Shown here: positions 1-5,794 of the stretch, in pieces
Layout of the letters: each line of letters begins with the position of its first letter
How positions within the stretch are numbered: the first letter of the stretch is position 1
Source of the DNA: Fibrobacterota bacterium
GTDB lineage: Bacteria; Fibrobacterota; Chitinivibrionia; Chitinivibrionales; JANQEN01
DNA length: 7,059 bases
Assembly: GCA_030619215.1 (NCBI GenBank)
Contig: JAUXBV010000174.1
Span: 1-7,059, forward strand
Direction: 5' to 3'
Translations under genes and position numbers: made by a program
Notes under the pieces: generated by a model
Told to the model about the DNA's origin: nothing
Databases searched by the model: none
The model's input: the letters and a program-made list of their open reading frames with translations, nothing else

Positions 1-906
1 ATCTGGGTTGTGAACAAGCTTTTCCCCGGAGGACTAGCAGAGGCAACGAGAATACTTTCTGAGAGATGTAATGAATTGTTAATTGCACCGGGACCGCATG
101 GCCATTTTGACCATGTGACAATCGGCGGTATCTTTATTGTTGGAATGCTTGCTTTCAGCTGGCCCCACATTGTTATCGGTACAATGACAGCACGGGAAAA
201 ACATATCTTCAAATGGTTTCCTATGCTTGCTATTGTTGCAGGCGGTATCTGTTTCTACACTATTCCTTTTATATGGGGTTCAATCGTAGCGCCTGCAATC
301 AGCCATATGCCCAATACGCTGGTACCGCCGGTTACCGGTAAAGAAGCAGATTATGTACTGCAAACCATTGTTACCACATACCTGCCCAAATGGTTCGCTG
401 TATTTGTGTTGATGGGTGTTATTGCAGCTGCGGTCTCCACTGCCGCTGTCCAGCTTATGACAGCTGCTATTTTTATATCGAAGGATTTGATTCACGGATT
501 TATCAAACCTGACGCCACTGATAGGCAGCTTATAAACTGGACAAAAATGGCTGTAATAACAGTAGTCATTATCAGTGCTGTAATTTCTTTCTGGAACCCG
601 ATTGCCCTTGCTCAGTATTTGACCCTTGTGGCTGTGCCGGGTTTTGCGCAGTGGGCGCCATGTCTTGTCGGGGCCGTACTATGGAAGCGGGGAACCAAGC
701 AGGGGGCTATTGCAGGCACACTTTCAGGCACATCTCTCCTTATTCTCGGTTTTATTATTGGTATAGGGACTAAAATAATCCTGGTGTCAATAATAGTAAA
801 TGCAATTACATATATAGTGGTCAGCCTTTTAACACCGAAGCCTTCAGCGGAAATTCAGGCAAAATTCTATGATGAAGTGGATGATTTCCTCTCTTCAGGA
901 GCTTAG
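1..906 (+). CDS. Sodium:solute symporter (SSS/SSF family), C-terminal part, 5' end outside window
   Basis: Inner-membrane secondary transporter expected to import a small solute, probably a carboxylate, driven by Na+. The reading frame is open to base 1 (Ile-Trp-Val before the GTG at 10), so that GTG is not taken as the start; this is the last ~301 residues of a protein normally about 480-550 aa. Counting from the GTG, hydrophobic segments lie near residues 36-57, 69-92, 127-157, 178-195, 198-224, 231-251 and 256-274. Family hallmarks are the WPHIVIGTMTA stretch (51-61; compare QPH...R in relatives) and AAVSTAAVQ (140-148), which matches the helix whose Ala/Ser/Ser-Thr residues form the Na2 sodium site. 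The hydrophilic tail KFYDEVDDFL is typical of bacterial SSS proteins. It ends 5 bp before the next gene, and the AGGAG serving that gene (897-901) lies inside its last codons, so the two are co-transcribed. The family call is strong; the substrate is unknown. Confidence 0.9.
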   Translation: MWVVNKLFPGGLAEATRILSERCNELLIAPGPHGHFDHVTIGGIFIVGMLAFSWPHIVIGTMTAREKHIFKWFPMLAIVAGGICFYTIPFIWGSIVAPAISHMPNTLVPPVTGKEADYVLQTIVTTYLPKWFAVFVLMGVIAAAVSTAAVQLMTAAIFISKDLIHGFIKPDATDRQLINWTKMAVITVVIISAVISFWNPIALAQYLTLVAVPGFAQWAPCLVGAVLWKRGTKQGAIAGTLSGTSLLILGFIIGIGTKIILVSIIVNAITYIVVSLLTPKPSAEIQAKFYDEVDDFLSSGA

Positions 907-911
907 ACGAA

Positions 912-2324
912 ATGCCGAATGAATGGCGTCTTATATATAATACTGAAACGGATATAGCTGATATCCTGGCAATGCCGGCTGCAGTGGCCGAGGGAAGGAT
1001 TGCCGGACGCTATATCATGGCTGCAAAAGCCACTCCTGATACTGTCATAATCCAGAAAGTAAAGAAAAGGGGTATTCTTGCAGGTGCTGAAGTAACGATT
1101 GACCGGGAGGAGGCTGAAAAACGCGGTATCGATGTTGCGGTGCAACCCAAAGCAGGCCGTGCCTCCACCAGACCCGCTGAAACCATATCGCTTCAGGAGA
1201 TGATGCTCAAGTCCAGTGACAGCTTTGAGGCGGAAGAGAGATCGGACGATGACCTTGCTGCCTTAATCTATACATCAGGGACTACAGGGCTACCCAAGGG
1301 AGTAATGCTGACCCAGGGCAATTTCAGGAATGAATGTGAGGTGACAGAGATAGCTATTAAAACCGAGCCTCAAGACCGTTTCGCAAGCCTTGTCCCTTTT
1401 TTCCATGTGTTTGGCCTCGCTGACGTATGTGTCCTGTCAATGTACCGCGGAAATGCTTCCGTTTTAATACCCCAATACACCCCGCGTAAATTTATTCAAA
1501 CAATGATAGACACCGGTGTAACCGTAGTCCTCGCTATACCGACGCAATACCTTCACCTTATGATGGCGGCAAAGCGGAGAAAGCCGGAAGAAATACCGAA
1601 ACTAAAATTTTGTATTTCAGGAGCAGCTCCTTTACCCTTAAAAGTTATTGAAGCTTTCAAGGAGATATTTTGTGCCTCCATAATAGAGGGCTATGGAATG
1701 ACGGAGTCTACCTCCGCAGTTGCTGTAAATCCACCGGAGAGGATAAAGGAAGGTTCAATTGGTATTCCATGCCCGGGGATTGAAATGAAGGTTGTGGATG
1801 ATGAAGGTAAAGAGGTGGAAACCGGTAAAACAGGGGAAATTGTAATCAAGGGAGATGTTGTCAGTAAAGGCTATTATAATTTGCCTGAAGAGACAAATGA
1901 GACATTTAAGGATGGCTGGCTGCACAGCGGTGATATTGGCTATAAGGATGAAGACGGCTATTTTTTCATTACCGATCGTAAAAAAGATATCATCATTAAA
2001 GGTGGATTTAACATATCACCGAAAGAGATCGAAGACCTTTTAAGCCAGCACCCAAAAGTCAGGGAAGCTGCTGTAGTCGGCCTTAAGGAGAAAGAGAAAG
2101 AAAAAAAGGAGAAGATCAAAGCGTTTATTGTCTTGTCAGAAGGCGAATCCGCAACACAGGAGGAGATTCTGGAATTCTGTCGCAAAACGCTTGCTACCTA
2201 TAAGACACCTGATAATGTCGAGTTTATACAAGTGCTTCCAAAGAGTGCAACAGGCAAGCTCCTTCGAAAAGAGTTGAAGGGTGAATTCAAAGACCAGAGA
2301 TTGATCGAACGGGAAGAGTCATGA
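912..2324 (+). CDS. Chimeric protein: lipoate-protein ligase-like N-terminus fused to acyl-CoA synthetase catalytic part
   Basis: The 470-aa product has two origins. Residues 1-~86 resemble the N-terminus of LplA/LipM-type ligases: EWRLI, a helix ending AAVAEGRIAGR, TPDTVIIQ, then EAEKRGIDV leading into a degenerate RRxTGGRAVLHD loop that reads VQPKAGRAS. From residue 87 it is an ANL-family acyl-CoA synthetase (acid + ATP + CoA to acyl-CoA). Visible motifs are the P-loop YTSGTTGLPKG (120-130), IEGYGMTE (258-265), GWLHSGDIG (335-343), hinge DRKKDIIIKGGFNISP (355-370) and PKSATGKLLRKEL (443-455) with catalytic Lys449. The synthetase's usual first ~134 residues are missing here and occur at the start of the next gene. 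The start ATG has AGGAG 10 nt upstream. The stop overlaps the next start (ATGA, 2321-2324), so translation is coupled. A Lys/Glu-rich stretch (391-402) replaces the usual loop in the C-terminal subdomain. Motifs are intact, but folding without the native N-terminus is uncertain. Confidence 0.88.
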   Translation: MPNEWRLIYNTETDIADILAMPAAVAEGRIAGRYIMAAKATPDTVIIQKVKKRGILAGAEVTIDREEAEKRGIDVAVQPKAGRASTRPAETISLQEMMLKSSDSFEAEERSDDDLAALIYTSGTTGLPKGVMLTQGNFRNECEVTEIAIKTEPQDRFASLVPFFHVFGLADVCVLSMYRGNASVLIPQYTPRKFIQTMIDTGVTVVLAIPTQYLHLMMAAKRRKPEEIPKLKFCISGAAPLPLKVIEAFKEIFCASIIEGYGMTESTSAVAVNPPERIKEGSIGIPCPGIEMKVVDDEGKEVETGKTGEIVIKGDVVSKGYYNLPEETNETFKDGWLHSGDIGYKDEDGYFFITDRKKDIIIKGGFNISPKEIEDLLSQHPKVREAAVVGLKEKEKEKKEKIKAFIVLSEGESATQEEILEFCRKTLATYKTPDNVEFIQVLPKSATGKLLRKELKGEFKDQRLIEREES

Positions 2325-2722
2325 ACTTAAGTCAAATGGTTGAACACTGGGCCAAAGAGCGGGCAAAGAATACAGCTCTTGTTTACGAGGGCAGGGAGAT
2401 TTCTTTTCGCGACCTTGACAAGTCAATTAACCGTGTTGCCAATGGATTAAAAAACCTCGGTATTAAAAAGGATGACACGGTCGCTGTAATGCTTCCCAAT
2501 ATCCCTGAGTTTGTTTATACATTCTATGCCTGCCAGAAACTGGGAGCAGTGGCGGTACCGTTTAATACCATGTATAAAGGGAGAGAGATATCTCATATTC
2601 TTAAAGATTCCGGTGCAAGAGCTATTGTCTGTCTTACCAATTTCGTACCGCTTATCAATGAGATCAAATCTGAGTTACCTGAGTTGGAGCATATAATTAC
2701 TACAGGTGAGCGCACCCTCACC
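1167..2722 (+). other. Circularly permuted acyl-CoA synthetase segment splitting a lipoate-ligase-like gene
   Basis: Within this interval lies the C-terminal three quarters of an acyl-CoA synthetase followed directly by the N-terminal quarter of one, flanked on the left by a lipoate-ligase N-terminus and on the right by its C-terminus. ACC codons sit at both edges (1167-1169 and 2720-2722) in the same codon phase, each preceded by C. The flanks share further matches: CGTGCCTCCACC on the left and CGCACCCTCACC on the right agree at 8 of 12 positions. Rejoining across the edges gives a ~518-aa synthetase and a ~275-aa ligase. No transposase, long terminal repeat or att-like site is visible. The exact edges are uncertain by a few bases. 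It may be a real rearrangement or an assembly chimera. Confidence 0.75.
2085..2115 (+). repeat. 31-nt uninterrupted purine tract within the synthetase coding region
   Basis: All bases from 2085 to 2115 are A or G, including a run of seven A at 2101-2107. The tract encodes the Lys/Glu-rich stretch around residues 391-402 of the first chimera, where the family usually has a loop of the type PDxxxGE before the KAFIVL strand. The reading frame is intact through it. Such tracts can gain or lose bases by slippage, but nothing here shows that this happens. Confidence 0.6.
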
Positions 2723-3292
2723 CTCGCAGATCCTGACAGTACAATTTTTATTCAGTTTGTTTTATTAAAGAATACCTTTGAAAACCTTGATGATGCTTAC
2801 CGGAAAGTAGGGGAGACCATAACCGAAGGGATACGGAACCTGGGTATCAAAGGGGTGTGGTACAGGCACAGGGGCAGCCTGCGCATCGGCGGGAAAAAAC
2901 TGGCCGGATTCTATGTGTCGGAAGTAGAGGAAATATATATCATAAACATGCTCTGTTTCACGAGTAAATTTGAACCTACCGATTTTTTTAACGTAATCTG
3001 GGTACCTCCCGAAGTTAAGGATAAAATCCTTGAACCGCTCACTTCAATCGAGGAAGAGCTTGGCAGAAAGCCGACTGATGAAGAATTGAGAAACGCGATA
3101 ACAGCCAGTATCGAAAAAAGCTTTAACGTTCAACTTAAACAGGGCGAGATGACCCGTGAAGAGAAATTTGGCTACGTAAAACAGCGGAGTCTTGCTTTTA
3201 GAGCGGTTAAGAGATCTTCCGAATCGAAAAAGTCTGTTTTCAGTAAGGTAAAAGGATTGTTTTCAAAAGGGAAGCATTCCCCCGTAAAATAG
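2321..3292 (+). CDS. Chimeric protein: acyl-CoA synthetase N-terminus fused to lipoate-protein ligase-like C-terminus
   Basis: Complement of the preceding chimera, 323 aa. Residues 1-134 are a typical acyl-CoA synthetase N-terminus: an opening helix, TALVYEGREISFRDL (18-32), MLPNIPEFVYTFYA (57-70), LGAVAVPFNTMYKGREI (74-90) and ELEHIITTGERTLT (121-134). The sequence stops before the ATP-binding P-loop, so this part alone cannot make an adenylate. From about residue 135 it becomes lipoate-ligase-like: DPDSTIFIQFV, then NLDDAYRKVGETI (155-167), IGGKKLAG (189-196) with Lys193 at the family's catalytic lysine, VPPEVKDKI (228-236), TSIEEELGR (241-249) and EELRNAITASIEKSF (254-268). The Asn-Asp usually found before the lysine loop reads Gly-Ser here. 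The end (295-323) is a Lys/Ser-rich basic tail. The start overlaps the previous stop as ATGA, preceded by a weak GGGA. Both halves are recognisable by family pattern; the fusion itself is anomalous. Confidence 0.85.
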   Translation: MNLSQMVEHWAKERAKNTALVYEGREISFRDLDKSINRVANGLKNLGIKKDDTVAVMLPNIPEFVYTFYACQKLGAVAVPFNTMYKGREISHILKDSGARAIVCLTNFVPLINEIKSELPELEHIITTGERTLTLADPDSTIFIQFVLLKNTFENLDDAYRKVGETITEGIRNLGIKGVWYRHRGSLRIGGKKLAGFYVSEVEEIYIINMLCFTSKFEPTDFFNVIWVPPEVKDKILEPLTSIEEELGRKPTDEELRNAITASIEKSFNVQLKQGEMTREEKFGYVKQRSLAFRAVKRSSESKKSVFSKVKGLFSKGKHSPVK

Positions 3293-3304
3293 ATAAGTTT
3301 TTAT

Positions 3305-3333
3305 AGGACATTTATTTTACAATTCATTATAAA
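3305..3333 (+). promoter_or_regulatory. Possible sigma70-type promoter for the GH3 gene
   Basis: AGGACA at 3305-3310 matches the last four bases of the TTGACA -35 box. After exactly 17 bases, TATAAA at 3328-3333 matches five of six bases of the -10 box. Transcription would begin near 3340, giving a leader of about 120 nt before the ATG at 3463. It sits just after the stop of the upstream gene in an AT-rich spacer, where chance matches are common. TATAGT at 3441-3446 lies too close to the ribosome binding site to be the -10 box. Confidence 0.35.
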
Positions 3334-3357
3334 TTCTTAGACGTAAAACGAAGAATT
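3332..3357. repeat. Inverted repeat AATTCTT-N12-AAGAATT
   Basis: Perfect 7-bp arms at 3332-3338 and 3351-3357. The 12-nt spacer itself holds CGT-AAA-ACG (3342-3350), so RNA could fold into a hairpin with a 3-nt bulge on one side. It is followed by CCTTGCTTTCCC rather than a T run, so it is not a classical intrinsic terminator. It overlaps the proposed promoter's -10 edge and start point, a position that fits an operator. The arms are AT-rich, so chance cannot be excluded. Confidence 0.35.
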
Positions 3358-3371
3358 CCTTGCTTTCCCAT

Positions 3372-3390
3372 TATGTTAAAAACATATTTT
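3372..3390. repeat. Inverted repeat TATGTT-AAA-AACATA followed by T5
   Basis: Perfect 6-bp arms at 3372-3377 and 3381-3386 with a 3-nt spacer, running into TTTT at 3387-3390 and a fifth T at 3391. The layout is that of a weak intrinsic terminator, but the stem has only one G-C pair per arm, so it would be unstable as RNA. A protein-binding dyad in the GH3 leader is equally possible. Confidence 0.3.
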
Positions 3391-3449
3391 TATCACTGAT
3401 GTCTAACTTTACCACAATCAATAATAAACCAACACACACATATAGTATA

Positions 3450-3455
3450 AAGGAG
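3450..3455 (+). promoter_or_regulatory. Strong Shine-Dalgarno site of the GH3 gene
   Basis: AAGGAG lies 7 nt before the ATG at 3463, a near-optimal ribosome binding site that fixes this start. It is clearly stronger than the sites before the two chimeric genes, suggesting independent, efficient translation of the GH3 protein. Confidence 0.85.
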
Positions 3456-3462
3456 ATAAATT

Positions 3463-5154
3463 ATGGGAAGTATAACTGAAAAACCCTGGTTTAGAAAATT
3501 CCTTGTTTCCATGGTCGGAAAACCTCGTTTGAAGGAGTTCCTCAAGGCAAGTAAGAATGCAAAAGCAGCACAGGATACCGTCCTTGAAAAAATGGTAACC
3601 TCATGTAAGGATACGGCATTTGGTAAAGACCATGGTTTTGACAAGGTAAAAAATATTGATGACTATCGAAAGGCGGTGCCGATAAGCGGTTTTGGGCGCC
3701 ACCGTCCTTATGTAGAGCGTATGTGTAAAGGGGAGTCCGATATTTTATTTCCGGGGAGGCCACTGTTTTACAACACGACAAGCGGTACTACCGCAAAGCC
3801 GAAGCTGATCCCGGTTTCGGAAGATTATTATAAAAACGCATATACAGGAATAAGCCGGCTATGGTTATATACTTGCATGAAAGATAATCCCCACATATAT
3901 GATGGAAAGAGCCTGTCTGCCGTATCTGCTGCTGAAGAGGGAAAGGTTGAGGATGGAACACCTTACGGCGCCATTTCCGGTATGGCCTATAAAAACGTTC
4001 CCAATGTGCTTAAAAGCACCTTCTCTACACCTTATCCGATTATTTGCATTAAGGATTACCTGAAAAAATATTATGGCATGATGCGTGGCGCCCTTGAGTC
4101 AAATATTACTATTATAATCTCTCCCAGCCCATCAAATGTTCTGCGTTTTCATCAGACGGTAATGGAAAATTTCCCTGACCTGGTAAAACATATTCGAGAC
4201 GGCACTATCCGGGATGATGTCCTTGCAGAGATTGCTGCTGAAGATCGTGAAGAAATTAAAGCATATTTCAAGCCCAATCCCCAAAGAGCGGGCGAATTGG
4301 AAAAGCTTATGAATGAGCATGGTGATAACCTCCGGCCTAAACATTACTGGCCGAACCTTGCTCTTGTAAATACGTGGAAGCAGGGTAACTTCGCGCAGTT
4401 GTTGCCAAAGCTCGAAGGCTACTTTCCTGAATTTACCGTTAACAGGGCCTTCGGTTATCAGGCAAGCGAGGGGAGGGCAGGACTGGTTCTGGGGAATGAC
4501 TGGGATTATTCAGTGTTGGCCGTGCATATTTATCATTTTGAGTTTGTCGAAGAGAGCCGGCGTTTTGACGCAGACCCGGTTATTCTTCAGTCTCACGAGG
4601 TTGAAATTGGCAAACGCTACTATATCTTCTTCAGCAATGGCAGCGGGCTGTTCCGTTATGATATTAATGATATTATCGAAGTAACCGGGCATTTTAACCA
4701 GGCTCCGCTTTTTAAGTTTATACAGAAGGGCGAAGGTATCACGACCTTGACAGGAGAAAAACTCTCCGAAGAGCAGGTGATGCAGGCTATTGATGAAGTG
4801 AAGAAGGAACAGGGCGTTTTCGTTGGATTTTACGTAATGTTCTGTGATGAAAAAGACCTCTGCTATAAATTCTTTGTTGAGTTTGGCGCTGGCACCGATG
4901 CTTCTAAAAAAGAGACATTCAGTTCCGGTGTTGATAATAAATTAAAAGAAATAAATCCTGAATATGAGGCAAAACGCGGTTCTCAGCGTCTGGACGCACC
5001 AATATTATATGAAATAGTGGAAGACGCATACGAAAAGTTTAAAGAGTCGCTTGTTGATGCAGGTATAGCGCGTGAGGGGCAGTATAAGGATGTCTATCTG
5101 ACAAAGAAGAGGGAGTTATTGGGTTATCTGGAGAGGCTTGTTAAAAGTAAATAA
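3463..5154 (+). CDS. GH3-family acyl-adenylate/amino-acid conjugating protein
   Basis: A 563-aa protein of the GH3 superfamily, full length for the family (usually about 550-600 aa). Plant GH3 enzymes adenylate a carboxylic acid (jasmonate, auxin, benzoates) with ATP and transfer it to an amino acid; for bacterial members the acid and acceptor are largely unassigned. Visible ATP/AMP motifs are TSGTTAKPKLIP (106-117, motif I), GYQASEG (331-337, motif II) and GLFRYDINDIIEVTGH (395-410, motif III), followed by the C-terminal domain entry GEKLSEEQV (431-439), where relatives carry a conserved EK. No signal peptide or membrane segment is seen, so it should be cytosolic. It follows the acyl-CoA synthetase/ligase genes after a 170-bp spacer with its own likely promoter and a strong ribosome binding site. 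Context suggests activation of the acid imported or metabolised by the upstream genes, but substrate and acceptor cannot be read from sequence. Confidence 0.9.
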   Translation: MGSITEKPWFRKFLVSMVGKPRLKEFLKASKNAKAAQDTVLEKMVTSCKDTAFGKDHGFDKVKNIDDYRKAVPISGFGRHRPYVERMCKGESDILFPGRPLFYNTTSGTTAKPKLIPVSEDYYKNAYTGISRLWLYTCMKDNPHIYDGKSLSAVSAAEEGKVEDGTPYGAISGMAYKNVPNVLKSTFSTPYPIICIKDYLKKYYGMMRGALESNITIIISPSPSNVLRFHQTVMENFPDLVKHIRDGTIRDDVLAEIAAEDREEIKAYFKPNPQRAGELEKLMNEHGDNLRPKHYWPNLALVNTWKQGNFAQLLPKLEGYFPEFTVNRAFGYQASEGRAGLVLGNDWDYSVLAVHIYHFEFVEESRRFDADPVILQSHEVEIGKRYYIFFSNGSGLFRYDINDIIEVTGHFNQAPLFKFIQKGEGITTLTGEKLSEEQVMQAIDEVKKEQGVFVGFYVMFCDEKDLCYKFFVEFGAGTDASKKETFSSGVDNKLKEINPEYEAKRGSQRLDAPILYEIVEDAYEKFKESLVDAGIAREGQYKDVYLTKKRELLGYLERLVKSK

Positions 5155-5161
5155 TACCAGA

Positions 5162-5179
5162 TAATTTCGAATAAAATTA
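5162..5179. terminator. Weak dyad in the 28-bp gap between convergent genes
   Basis: TAATTT (5162-5167) and AAATTA (5174-5179) are perfect complements around a 6-nt loop, midway between the GH3 stop (5154) and the stop of the opposite-strand gene (5183). A bidirectional terminator is expected here, but this stem has no G-C pairs and no clean T run follows, so it is a poor candidate. No better one is visible. Confidence 0.2.
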
Positions 5180-5182
5180 ATA

Positions 5183-5770
5183 TTACTTCTTCCTTTGCCT
5201 TGGCTTCGCAATAATCTCCCTGATTTCAAGATCAAAGTAGTTATTCATATGCGCTGCTTTAAGAACTATAGCAGTGTCTACGCCTCCACCGGTGCCACCG
5301 ATAGCAATGATCTCGCGATCAGTAGGAATCAGGCCTGCGTCCGCTGCCATTATGGAGATTTCAATTGCTACTTTAATACCTTCACCGCCGAATTGACGCA
5401 GGGTAGCGGCTATTATTTCCACCCGGCTGACGCCGCCGAATTTCTTGGATATGGAGCGCTCCACACCGCTCAGTGCATGTGAACATATCAGCACTTTAAC
5501 GCCTTTATCTTCGAGCTCCTTTCGTTTATCATCAGGGAGCAGTTGATGATCTATACCGCCTTTGAAACCGGAATGCTCACCAACGCTTATAATGGATACG
5601 TTGTCTTCTCTGAATATTTCATGAGCCTTAAGCGCAGTGTCTCCCTGAGTGGATGCAATGACAATATGGGAGATATTCAATTCTTTAGCTCTTTTCTTAG
5701 CAGCATTGATCACATCGATCGTATTCTTTGCACCTGGTTCGTCAAAGTAAATAATTTCTTTTGCTTCCAT
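5183..5770 (-). CDS. Stand-alone pyruvate kinase alpha/beta (C-terminal) domain protein
   Basis: A 195-aa protein matching the free-standing family built only from the C-terminal alpha/beta domain of pyruvate kinase. In pyruvate kinase that domain binds allosteric effectors and holds no catalytic residues, so this protein is not expected to have kinase activity. Recognisable blocks are IIYFDEPG (6-13), NISHIVIASTQGDTALKA (32-49), GEHSGF (64-69), SHALSGVERSISKKFGG (97-113), EISIMAADAGLIP (137-149) and the glycine-rich IGGTGGGVDTA (157-167), which resembles a phosphate- or nucleotide-binding loop. It ends in a basic tail, KPRQRKK. The start at 5770 is supported by GAGGTAA on the minus strand 3 nt upstream. 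It is the last gene of a minus-strand operon, 24 bp after the nitroreductase. The role is unknown; a ligand-sensing or small-molecule-binding function is inferred. Confidence 0.85.
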   Translation of the reverse strand: MEAKEIIYFDEPGAKNTIDVINAAKKRAKELNISHIVIASTQGDTALKAHEIFREDNVSIISVGEHSGFKGGIDHQLLPDDKRKELEDKGVKVLICSHALSGVERSISKKFGGVSRVEIIAATLRQFGGEGIKVAIEISIMAADAGLIPTDREIIAIGGTGGGVDTAIVLKAAHMNNYFDLEIREIIAKPRQRKK

Positions 5771-5773
5771 GTT

Positions 5774-5780
5774 TTACCTC
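5774..5780 (-). promoter_or_regulatory. Ribosome binding site of the pyruvate-kinase-domain gene
   Basis: On the minus strand this reads GAGGTAA, 3 nt before the ATG at 5770; counting from the GAGG core the spacing is 6 nt, which is normal. It supports the chosen start. Confidence 0.7.
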
Positions 5781-5794
5781 GCAGGTTGGAATGT

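Noticed and set aside
10..906. GTG at 10 as the true start of the symporter
   Set aside because: The frame is open to base 1, no ribosome binding site can be seen, and SSS proteins need several more N-terminal membrane segments, so the gene continues outside the window.
280..1145. Minus-strand open frames opposite the symporter and the first chimera
   Set aside because: They have no family resemblance and lie opposite strongly supported coding sequence; they are antisense shadows.
1167..2722. Insertion sequence or transposon as the cause of the split
   Set aside because: There is no transposase, no terminal inverted repeats and no long flanking direct repeats; only a 3-4 base match is shared by the two edges.
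912..3292. Two ordinary tandem acyl-CoA synthetases, the second truncated by a frameshift
   Set aside because: The first 86 residues of gene 1 do not fit a synthetase N-terminus, and gene 2 after residue 134 has no P-loop in any frame nearby but carries a coherent lipoate-ligase pattern (GGKKLAG, TSIEEELGR). A simple frameshift does not explain this.
3293..3462. Riboswitch or small RNA in the spacer before the GH3 gene
   Set aside because: Only short AT-rich dyads are visible; no conserved riboswitch core or stable G-C-rich stem could be recognised.
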